64,000 nt of DNA, from assembly GCA_022772735.1 (NCBI GenBank), contig JALEZD010000015.1, forward strand, positions 41,948 through 105,947, in the 5' to 3' direction. Below the pieces are notes generated by a model. That model had not been told where the DNA came from and made no database searches. It saw nothing but the letters and a program-made list of their open reading frames with translations. A program made the translations under genes and the position numbers. This document shows positions 45,804 to 55,700 of this stretch, piece by piece. The stretch's first letter is position 1. Each line of letters starts with the position of its first letter. The DNA is from Erysipelotrichaceae bacterium. GTDB taxonomy: Bacteria > Bacillota_I > Bacilli_A > Erysipelotrichales > Erysipelotrichaceae.

Positions 45804-47253
45804 TATTACCTCCTCTTGCATCTCTTACTGCGTTTCTTACTCTTACTGCATTTCCACCTAAAGTATTTTTTATATTACCTCTTGCATCTCTTTTAGGACT
45901 AAAAACTCTATTTGCACTGGCTTTATATAAAGATTGAAAACCTTTGTTGGCCAATCTTCCAACTGTTGTTTGATTATTCTTCCATCCAGCTTGATTAAGC
46001 CAAGAGCCATTCTGTGTATATCCACTATAAGAACTTTTATTATCATTTGAACTACTAGCACCGTAAGAGTCTGTACCTGCCCCTGAAGTTCCACTATTTC
46101 CTCCTGAATCATAACTAGGAGTATTCCCTCCACTACTAGGTAAGCCACCATTTGCATTTCCACTACCACCAAAACTAGAACCTCCTGATGAACTGTTGCC
46201 CATATTAGGCATAGCCATTCCTGCCATAGCTGAAGCTGATAATGATTCTGCACCCATTGATCTACTAGCACCATAAACACCTGCAGCACCAAGAGTTGTT
46301 GCTATTGAACCAGCTACACCTGCAAGTTTTAAAGCACTTGATATTCCACTAGTTAACATATTTAATGATTGCATTTGTTGGAAAGCTGTTGCTGTTCCAA
46401 TATCTCCTCCAAGTAATTGTGCAATTCCTTGAGGTGCGTTCATGATTGTAAATAGTCCTCCCATAAAGAAAACAATTTTTGCAATTGCTGATAACTGTGT
46501 AACATAATTTATTCCTGTAAAAACTAGAAATATTAGTAACACCTGAAAGAATGCTGTTAATAAATCTGCAATAAATAGCTTAAACCATGTTTCAAATGTA
46601 TTATCATTTTCTACCACAATACCTGAAACAGCATATGGACTAATTAATATTTTTAATAACATACTGAATAATCTTTGTGTTACTTGTAGCCCAATAAACA
46701 AAAACATCATTGCACCTAACCCAGCTGTAATAAGTACAAAAAATAATTCTATTGTTCCAGGAAAATATAAATATTTTCCTCCACTTTTATTATTTATATT
46801 AATTATATCTAGTACTAATCCATCACCTAACCCACCAGCTTTTTTAAACATCAATGATGGTGTGGTTGCTCCATCGATGCCTATTATACCTGCCAAGTTA
46901 GTTGTCATTCCACTTGTAATTGATGATAAACCTTCTAAAAATACTGGTAGTAATACTAATACAAAACCAATGGCAAATAGTCTTACAATGATTTCTTGAG
47001 GCTTTAATTTATCAAGTGTATCTTCATCATACTGTGCTTTGAAGTATAAAAAACTCAGTCTAGCAACAATAAATAAAAACATAAACACTAGTAAAGCTTT
47101 CCACCAATCCCATATGAAATTAAAGTTAAATAAGTTTAGTGTTAATATTTCAATTACAATTCCATAACAAAGATCCATTATTAAAAAGCACATTTCACAA
47201 AAAAGCCATACAATAACCCTTATTATATCTATCGCAATATTGGTAACATTCAT
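45793..47253 (-). CDS. VirB6/TrbL-like channel protein
   Basis: This is a polytopic membrane protein of the secretion channel, 486 residues. It has at least six helices in residues 1-290, with the conserved feel of VirB6/TrbL (FNFIWDWWKALLVFMFLFIV, then ARLSFLYF). The soluble C-terminal third is a low-complexity Gly/Ser/Asn-rich stretch (about residues 335-420) with a basic tail (RVRNAVRDARGGN) probably facing the cytoplasm. The start at 47253 is chosen because the ATG three codons upstream is too close to AAAGG. Confidence 0.8.
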   Translation of the reverse strand: MNVTNIAIDIIRVIVWLFCEMCFLIMDLCYGIVIEILTLNLFNFNFIWDWWKALLVFMFLFIVARLSFLYFKAQYDEDTLDKLKPQEIIVRLFAIGFVLVLLPVFLEGLSSITSGMTTNLAGIIGIDGATTPSLMFKKAGGLGDGLVLDIININNKSGGKYLYFPGTIELFFVLITAGLGAMMFLFIGLQVTQRLFSMLLKILISPYAVSGIVVENDNTFETWFKLFIADLLTAFFQVLLIFLVFTGINYVTQLSAIAKIVFFMGGLFTIMNAPQGIAQLLGGDIGTATAFQQMQSLNMLTSGISSALKLAGVAGSIATTLGAAGVYGASRSMGAESLSASAMAGMAMPNMGNSSSGGSSFGGSGNANGGLPSSGGNTPSYDSGGNSGTSGAGTDSYGASSSNDNKSSYSGYTQNGSWLNQAGWKNNQTTVGRLANKGFQSLYKASANRVFSPKRDARGNIKNTLGGNAVRVRNAVRDARGGNNVQ

Positions 47254-47314
47254 ATTCTTCATTCCTTTCTATTAGTGAAAAAGGAGCTATCTCTAGCCCC
47301 TTCTTTTCTTCTTT

Positions 47315-47329
47315 GGCATGAATCATGCC
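47315..47329 (-). repeat. Palindrome copy between the VirB2-like and VirB6-like genes
   Basis: GGCATGAATCATGCC. On the minus strand it is followed by AAAGAAGAAAAG, the second flank subtype, and then by a separate hairpin (GGGGCTA-GAGA-TAGCTCC with T-run). Confidence 0.9.
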
Positions 47330-47337
47330 AAACTTTT

Positions 47338-47658
47338 TTATAGTCCAAATACTTTCATAATAGCAGCAATACTTTCTACTACTACAGCCCAAAATATATA
47401 CTTTTTAATTGATTTTGCAATAGGTTTTTGTTCTTTTTCATCATCATCTTTACCCATCCAAGTAATATATTTTCCAATACACCCTACAACACATACTAAA
47501 GGTACTGCCCATAACAAGAAACTAGTAAATGGTGTTATATAACTTTCTGCTAGTGACTTTGCAGCAGCTTCATCAAATCCAACTGCCTTAACATCTGTAA
47601 AAAAGCTACTTACAACCAAAGTAGCTATTGTAGTTATTTTTAAAATATTTTTTTTCAT
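47338..47658 (-). CDS. VirB2-like pilin or Maff2-like small membrane protein
   Basis: The 106-residue protein has a Lys-rich N-terminus and a cleavable-type signal helix (ITTIATLVVSSFFTDVKA), then two helices (SFLLWAVPLVCVVGCIGKY and IFWAVVVESIAAIMKVFG). Signal peptide plus two helices, just upstream of the VirB6-like gene, is the arrangement of the pilin/VirB2 subunit. The sequence itself is too short to be certain. It ends just before the palindrome copy at 47315-47329. Confidence 0.65.
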   Translation of the reverse strand: MKKNILKITTIATLVVSSFFTDVKAVGFDEAAAKSLAESYITPFTSFLLWAVPLVCVVGCIGKYITWMGKDDDEKEQKPIAKSIKKYIFWAVVVESIAAIMKVFGL

Positions 47659-47692
47659 ATAATTTTTCTCCTATTCTTCCAAAACAAAAAAC

Positions 47693-47707
47693 GGCATGAA
47701 TCATGCC
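47693..47707 (-). repeat. Palindrome copy downstream of the 305-residue membrane gene
   Basis: GGCATGAATCATGCC with an AAC/GTT-extended stem on the minus strand, followed by TTTTTTG. It has the best terminator character of the set. Confidence 0.9.
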
Positions 47708-47713
47708 GTTACA

Positions 47714-48631
47714 TTATTTTATATTATTTTTATACTTAACAATTTTATGCAAAAGCTTTTCTAGATTGTTTACAACAATCTTCTTATACAACCATTCTTC
47801 AAAAGGCAAATAAATAATTACAATTAAAATTGCTTTTATAGAGCCTGACATAAGAATCCACTGTACACTATCTTTATTAAATGACGACTTTATAAAAATA
47901 TATTTCATAAAAATTTCGAATATTTTATCATGAAACGCATCAAATAAGGTGAATATAATTAATACAATAAATACACAAAAATTTAATTTAAATTTTTTCA
48001 CTGCTAAACTGTGCTCTATTTTTTCTATTACATCATTACCAGTATTCTTATTATCCAAAATACCGTTCATTTTTGTGGAACCTAACAACTTATAAATTGT
48101 ACTATAATCTAAAAAATTTATTACTATTGAGATAAATAGCGAAAATATTGACCAATATTTAATATTTAATATCCCCAAAATAAAAACTACTATAAACATC
48201 TCTATAATTAACTTTATCCCAACTTTTTCTATAATAAATTTGACATAAGATATAGATAGAAAAATTAAAAAAACATTTGAAATTAATTCAAATAAAATAA
48301 TTGAGTCTATTTTGAACATTACATAGTATAGGCATATAGCAAAGTATATACTAAAACAAAAAAACAAAAATGAAAAATATCTAAGGTCCCCTTTTTTTAG
48401 TGATTTTAGAAACAAAAAATTTTTTCCTAATAAAATAATCGTAAATAGCAAATGTAAAATATTTTCAAATTTAAGAAAACCAAAATTATTTATATATATT
48501 TTAATATAGAAAAGACTGCCAATATTCCATATAATAATAAAGATTGACAATAATATTGACCTATATTTCTCTATAAAGTTTATAATCTTATTTTTACAAA
48601 AATTATATTTCTTTTTTACTTCTTCGATCAT
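47714..48631 (-). CDS. Unrecognised polytopic membrane protein
   Basis: The 305-residue protein has about eight hydrophobic segments, starting with a short cytoplasmic Lys-rich N-terminus. Helices include ILLSIFIIIWNIGSLFYI and LIIEMFIVVFILGILNI. The family is not recognised and no enzymatic motif is visible. It sits inside the transfer operon, so it may be an element-specific channel or exclusion (surface/entry) protein. A hairpin follows its stop codon. Confidence 0.65.
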   Translation of the reverse strand: MIEEVKKKYNFCKNKIINFIEKYRSILLSIFIIIWNIGSLFYIKIYINNFGFLKFENILHLLFTIILLGKNFLFLKSLKKGDLRYFSFLFFCFSIYFAICLYYVMFKIDSIILFELISNVFLIFLSISYVKFIIEKVGIKLIIEMFIVVFILGILNIKYWSIFSLFISIVINFLDYSTIYKLLGSTKMNGILDNKNTGNDVIEKIEHSLAVKKFKLNFCVFIVLIIFTLFDAFHDKIFEIFMKYIFIKSSFNKDSVQWILMSGSIKAILIVIIYLPFEEWLYKKIVVNNLEKLLHKIVKYKNNIK

Positions 48632-48652
48632 ATTTTTATCTCCCCATTTTTT

Positions 48653-49753
48653 CTACTCCCACTTAACTATAGCATTTCCACTACCATCTATGCCTTCGAT
48701 ATTTTCATATATCCATCCTGAATCATAAGTAGTTGTATTACTACTACTTGTAGAACTTCCTGAAGGTACTTCCACTATTTTTTCAATGTAAACTGGCTTT
48801 TCAATAACTTGTGGCTTATTAATAATACAAGAATACCCATCACCGCTATATCCTGCATTACAAACACAATTAGAACCATCCCATGTTGCATTTAAATCAC
48901 ATTTAGGTACACTTTTAAAGTTAATAGTTTCAGTAGTGCTATTATTACTGCTATCTGTATAAGAATATATTATTTTATTTTCTGTTTCTTCACAAGATAC
49001 TTTATCAATAATATTTCCGTCTACATTATCATTTGCAAATTCTATATATGATTTACATCCTTTATAGAATTGATCATTATATATATCAGTCGCATTTAAT
49101 TGTATTATTGGGGATACTTTATCAACAATTTCAAGTTCAAGTTCTACAGAAATTACTTTTTTAGGATTCTTGATTTTATATATTACTTTTTGATTACCTA
49201 AAACATTTGTATTTACATCTTCAGGTAAAATAAGTTCTATATTTTCTCCTTCAGAATACTCTTTAACATAATTCATAGGTATAAATGCTTCATTGTAATT
49301 TAGTATTACTTTTTTATCTATAAGAACTAAATTTAGTTTTTGAAAATATAAAGTTAATTCATCTTTCGCAAACAATCCTCCTAAAATCAAAACAATAAAT
49401 ACTCCTGAAAAAACAGATAGTAGTATTAGATTCTTCAAATGTTTTTTTGTAAGTTCTGCATTTCGGTTTTCATCTATCTTTTTTTCGTTTTTTATTTTTA
49501 TTCGAACATGATTCATCTGTTCATGACCAAACTCAACTTTCGCAAATTTATCAATATCTTCAAATGTTAGTCCATCTTCAAATGCCAATCTTATTTCTTC
49601 CATTTGTAAGCTATCAAATTTAGGTTTTGCATAAATATCTACTTGTGTTGTAGTAAGTCCATGTTCAAAACCTTTTTTAACTTGTTCAAGCTGTTGTATT
49701 GTCAAACCTTGTTGTCTATATTCTTGTAAATACTTTTCTAAAATATCATCCAC
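48653..49753 (-). CDS. Membrane-anchored surface protein with EGF-like segment
   Basis: Before the membrane helix (about residues 108-130 of this frame) the protein carries tandem repeats of about 33 residues (GLTTTQVDIYAKPKFDSLQM, EDGLTFEDIDKFAKVEF) typical of conjugative-element proteins of low-GC Gram-positives. After the helix come two Ig-like domains (ending in NSTTETINFKSVPKCD) and a cysteine-rich EGF-like stretch (WDGSNCVCNAGYSGDGYSC). A Ser/Thr-rich C-terminus follows. It is a VirB8-like or adhesin candidate exposed on the cell surface. The start is probably GTG at 49753; an in-frame ATG at 49786 lies in the upstream palindrome. A fragment of a relative is at 62259-62395. Confidence 0.68.
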   Translation of the reverse strand: MDDILEKYLQEYRQQGLTIQQLEQVKKGFEHGLTTTQVDIYAKPKFDSLQMEEIRLAFEDGLTFEDIDKFAKVEFGHEQMNHVRIKIKNEKKIDENRNAELTKKHLKNLILLSVFSGVFIVLILGGLFAKDELTLYFQKLNLVLIDKKVILNYNEAFIPMNYVKEYSEGENIELILPEDVNTNVLGNQKVIYKIKNPKKVISVELELEIVDKVSPIIQLNATDIYNDQFYKGCKSYIEFANDNVDGNIIDKVSCEETENKIIYSYTDSSNNSTTETINFKSVPKCDLNATWDGSNCVCNAGYSGDGYSCIINKPQVIEKPVYIEKIVEVPSGSSTSSSNTTTYDSGWIYENIEGIDGSGNAIVKWE

Positions 49754-49774
49754 CCCCCTTTCAAATAAAAAAAC

Positions 49775-49789
49775 GGCATGAATCATGCC
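49775..49789 (-). repeat. Palindrome copy upstream of the surface-protein gene
   Basis: GGCATGAATCATGCC; on the minus strand it is followed by GTTTTTTTATTTGAAAGG. It falls directly between the helicase stop codon and the surface-protein start. Confidence 0.9.
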
Positions 49790-49792
49790 AAA

Positions 49793-52700
49793 CTACATTC
49801 CCATTTCATATTCTTCTACATAATTATCAAATGTGGTTTCTTTTTTCTTTTCACTTAAATTTAATTCTTGGTCAACTTCAGCTAATCTTAATATTTTTTG
49901 CTTAAGTTCTTCAGCTTGTTCAAATGGTTTTCCTAATGAATTTTTAGCACTTTCAAATGAATTATTTAAAGTTGCTAATTCTTCTTCTAAAATTGGTACC
50001 TTTTTCTCAAGTGAATCTAAAGTGTTGTTTATCCTAGTTAAATTACCTAAAGCATCACTACCCAATTCTCCACGATAAATTCCATTCTTTTCTAAACTAT
50101 ACATATAAAAATTAGTATAAGGCTCATATTCAACACTCAAATTAAAACCTCTATATACTCCAATTTCACGTTTTCTTTCTCCTGTTACAAGTTCAGTTAA
50201 AAGTATAAGTAAATATTTACCAGCTTCTTTTTTATCTTCAAAAGTTTTTCCATTTAAAACAATTTTAAAATCATCTGTTACAGGTTCAACTGATTTTATA
50301 TCATCTTTTAACTTTTCAAGCCTTCTAGTTGTTGTAAATATCTTTGTAGGATATTCTTCTTTAACCTTAGTTTCTAAGTCTTGTTGACTGTTTCTATGGC
50401 TTGTTTCAAGCATATAAAGATTAGCTATTTCATTTTCTAAAACCATTTTTTCTTTTATTAGTGGATTACCTGTAGCTAGTGCTTTAATCTCAGAATAATC
50501 AAGTGATAATTCATCAGTTTCATTTATTACCCTTGCAGGTGTTTTCGAGGTAATAATTTGAGATATAAATTTTTGTTTATTTTCTAATGTTTGCCATAAG
50601 TAGCTATCAAAAGTACCCTCTGTTACATATCTGTAAATAAACACTTCTTCATTTGTATTACCTTGTCTTATAATTCTTCCACTTCTTTGTTCTAAGTCTG
50701 ACGGACGCCAAGGTACATCTAAATCATGAATCGCAATCAGTTTGTCCTGAATATTAACTCCAGTACCTAACTTTTGTGTAGATCCTAAAACAATTCTTAC
50801 ATCACCTTTTTGTACTAACTCAAATAACTTTGCACGTTTAATTTCTGTATCGTAATCGTGAATAAATGCAATTTCATTTTCATTCATACCTTTATTGATA
50901 AGTTTATTTTTTATATCATCATATACATTAAACTTATCTTTATTTGGTGTACTCATATCACAAAAAATAATTTGAGTAAGTTTATCTTCTTTAGTATTTT
51001 CTGCAATTTCAAATGCTTTACTAACACATTTATTTACCTTTGATTTTTCATCATCGGGCAATAATTCATTTATAAGTCTTTGATCTAATGCTAGTTTTTT
51101 ACCATCCCCTGTTAGCTTTAACATATTATCTTCAGTAGGATCTACTAGATTATCTCTAATATTATCTGCCCTTTTTGATATTGATTCTAATATCATTTTT
51201 TGTGTTTCACTTGCTTCAGTAATTATTACTTCATAATTAGCTTCAGGTGTCGGAAGGTTTAACATATCTGCTGTTTGAATATCTGCAATCTCTCCAAAAA
51301 GATTTAATAGTTCAGGAATGTTATGAAATTTCGCAAATCTACCTTTTATTTGGAAACCATTACCTTCAGGCTTTAATTCCAATTTTCTAGTAATTACTCC
51401 AAATGTACTTGCCCAAGCATCAAAACTTAATATTTTTTTATTTGATAAGGTATCAGATTGTAGATAACTTTGCATAGTGTATAGTTCAGTCATTGAATTA
51501 CTTATAGCTGTTCCAGTCGCAAATATTATTCTTCCATTTTCTAAACTATTAATATAATCACATTTCATTTTCATGTCAACGGCTCTAAGTGATGATGTTC
51601 TATTAATTCCTGCAATTTTACTAGACTTTGTTTCAACACCTAAGTTTTTAAACATATGTGCTTCATCTACATATATTCTATCTACTCCAAGTTTTTCAAA
51701 AGGGATTGTATCATCTTTACCCATTCTAGCTATATTACTTTCTAGTTTTGCTTGAAGTGATTTTTTTCTTTGTTGAATCTCTTTAATACTAAAATTTCTT
51801 CTATTTCTATCTAATGTTGACAATGAGTCTTCCATAAATTGTAGCTCATCAAGTTTTCTTTCTATAAATTCATTTTGAAATTCTACACTTAATTCAATTT
51901 TTCCAAATTGTTCATGAGTTAGTATTATGCCATCATAATTACCTGTTGCCATTTTACCAACAAAATATCTTCTATTTTCTTTAGTTAAGTCTTTTTCTTT
52001 AACTACAAGTAAGTTAGCTGTTGGATACAGTTTCATGAATGATTGTGCAAATTGTTTATTTACTGCTTTAGGTACTACATACATCGGCTTATTACTTAGT
52101 CCCATTCTTTTTGCTTCCATTCCTGATGCAATCATCGTAAATGTTTTACCAGCACCAACTGTATGTGCTAAAAGTGTATTTTTTCCATACAATGTTCTTG
52201 CAATGGCATTTTTTTGATAATCTCTTAATTTAATATTTTCATTTATTCCATTAAATGATAAATGTGATCCATCATAATTTCTTTTCACAAAACCATTAAA
52301 TAATCTGTTATATTTATCAACTAAATACTTTCTTCTATCAATATCATTAAATATCCAACGCTTAAACTCTAATCTAATCATATCTGCCTTTTGATTAGCC
52401 AATAACGTTTCTTGTTTATTCAATACTCTTTCTTTTTTACCATCTTCCTCAAAAGTATCATAAACTTCGATTGTACTTAGATTTAATATTTTTTCTAACA
52501 ACTCAAATCCATTTACTCTTTTTGTTCCATAAGTATGTCTTAACATTGTTCCATAACCATATTGTGTTTTATTTGATATATTCCATTTATCTAACTCTTC
52601 CACATATGTAACACGAACATCTCTTTTAGCCCAATGTCCTGATTCAAATAGTTCATGTACAAATTGTTGAATATACTTATCATCAATCCAAGTTGCTCCA

Positions 52701-55700
52701 AGTTCTATTGAAATTTCACTTGCGTCTAAGTCTTTTGGAAGTACATTTACTAACGCTCTTTTTTGGTGCATTAATTTTTCTACAATCTCAGCTTCGCCTT
52801 CAACTTCATAATGTTCTATCCAACTATTTACACATTTGATTTTTTCTCGAATATCTCCAGTTAAATATTCATCATAAGTTACATATTTAAACTCTGAATT
52901 ATTTTCCAAATAAAAATCCACTTCATTAATCATTGGTTCAATAGATGTTTGATTTATATCTAAAAATATTTGTCCTTGTAACAAATCTATAGTTTCTTTT
53001 TTGCTTTTGTTTAACAAATTTTGAATAAATGTAATATCTACTTTACCTTTTTCAGTTAACGAATATATTAAGGCTTCACTAGGATTATCACTATGAGTTA
53101 TTTCAATTTTTTTATTTATAGTTCTGTTATACGCAATATCACTGAGTCCAACTAAATTTTTATCCTTATCAAGTATCTCAATACTTGATACCAAATAATA
53201 ATCATTATCTTGTTCTAGTATTCTTTCATTTTTTCCAACATTTAAAAGTCCATATTTAGAAATATAACTACTATGCAAACTTCTTAATTCACTTTGTAAA
53301 ATATTAAGTTTTGAATTATCATCACTTTCTAGTTGAACATTAATAATATTTTTCAATACCTCTTTTATTTGGATATAATCTATTACTCTATTAATATCTT
53401 TAATATTGAATTTCTGTTCAACTAATTCATTATTGTTATTATAAAATACTTTGTCATCAACAATTACATAACTATATTGTTCATGTGTAACATTATTTTT
53501 AATTATTATTGGTGCTTCCTTTTCTTCGGCATGAATCATGCCAAAATTATTGAGTACTTTAATTTTAGAAAAAGCATTTTGAAGTTTTTCATTATAATCA
53601 TCAGTTCTACTACAAACAATAATATTTCTACCAAATTTATTAGTTTTAACCTCAATATTACCAGTAACCATTTCAGGATTGTCAACATAATAACTGTTAT
53701 ATCTTAATCCATTTTCATCAGTTTTTAAATAAACCCAGTCGTCAATATTCTTTTCTAATTGTTCTCTTTTTTGTAAAAAGATAATATCAGTAGTTACCGC
53801 TGTGTTTGCATTTCCACTAAATGTTTTATTGTCTAGTCTAATAGCACCTAAAAGCTCACATCTTTCAGAAATATATTTTCTAATACTAATGTTTTCTTTA
53901 TCCATTGTCCCTGATGAGGTAATAAATGCAATAACTCCACCAACTCTTACTTTATCAATGGTTTTTTCAAAATAATAATCATGTATTAAAAAATTATTTT
54001 TATTATAATTTTCATCAAAAACTTTAAAATCACCAAATGGTATATTAGAAATTGCTGCATCAAAACTATCGTTTAAAATATCAACTTTTTCATATCCTGA
54101 AATACATATATTACTTTCAGGATATAAATATTTAGCTATCTTACCTGTAATGCTGTCTAATTCAATACCAGTAAATTTATACCTATTATCACTATACCCA
54201 ATAAATTTTCCTATCCCACAACTGGGTTCTAGTACACTTCCATTTTTTAAACCAATTCTATCAAGAGTTTCATATATTCCTTTAATAATACTTTGAGGAG
54301 TATAAAATGCACTTAATGTGCTTTCTACAGCTGAAGTATATTCCTCTTTATTCAGCAGGCTTTTAATTTCGTTTCTAGCTATAGCCCACTGACCTGTTTT
54401 TCTTTCATCAAATACTTCAGAAAGTCCACCCCAACCAACAAACTTTGATAATATCTCTTTTTCTTCTTTAGTTGCATTTCTATTTTCACTATCTAATTTT
54501 TTTACTAGTCTTATAGCTTCAATGTTATTATTAATTCTTTCGGAAGGTAAATAATCTATTTCATCAGATAAAATAAAATTAATATTTTCTTCTTTGGCAT
54601 GATTCATGCCAGACTCTTTTTCACTGTTTAATTCTTCTTCATATTTATGTAACAGTTCATCAGTCCATGTAACACTATATCCAAGTTTTGCAATTTTATC
54701 ATAATATTTTGATAACTCTTTATTATTGACAAGTTTTTGTAGTTCATCTAAATCTTCATAATGTATGCCTGTATTATCTTGTGCGATATAATCATCAAAT
54801 TCATTGTTTAGATTGTTTTTAAATTCTTTTAAATCTACATCATATTCTTTAAAAGCTACTATATTTTTCCCAGTTACAGTTATAAGTTCTTTAAAGTTTT
54901 CTAGGTCATATTGAATTTGTAATTCATATTCTTCAGTATCTCCTAGTCCATCAGTATAACAAACATCAAGTAATTTAATATTTTCAAAAGTTTCTTGGCT
55001 TAACGGCTCACTATCATATTCTCTAGAAATAAAATCATTGTACGAATCTCTAATTTCTTCTAAGGAAATTATTTCATTATCATTAGCTAAATTAACTTCT
55101 TTATTTGGTTCATAATTAGTATTATCATCAAAAGATATTTCACCATTAAATGCAAAGTAAAGTTCCTCTTCACTCATCTGTTTTTTAAGTTCCGTATCTT
55201 TAAGTTCTCTAAAAGTTTTTGGAAAATCTTCTAAAATAAGTCTTTGTGCGTTTAACTCTTCAAGTTCATTTATATTAAAATATCCCCATTCAGCTTCTTC
55301 CCCTAAAACAAGCCCATATGCATTTTTAGTTTCAGGATCATATTCACACATATACCATGTCCAACTACTTCTAAATGGTATAAAAAAAGCTGCATATACA
55401 GTTTTGTCTGCATTTGCAACCTTCTCTTGACTATAAATATTAGGTACTGAGTCTAGTATTTTTTTATTAATTAAAATGTTTGGATTATCTATTTCATCCT
55501 TACTGTTATCCAATCCCAATCCATCTTGGTTATCGGCTGATTGATAAATTGGTTCACTATCATCTCCTCTAAAATCTGTGTGTCCACTTGTTGATTCTGT
55601 AATTTGTAAGCTATCCTCCAATTCTCTATCTCTGTTTGCATATTCCACAGATAATTCACTGTTAAGTTCTGTAACCACAGAGATTCCAGGAATACCTTCT

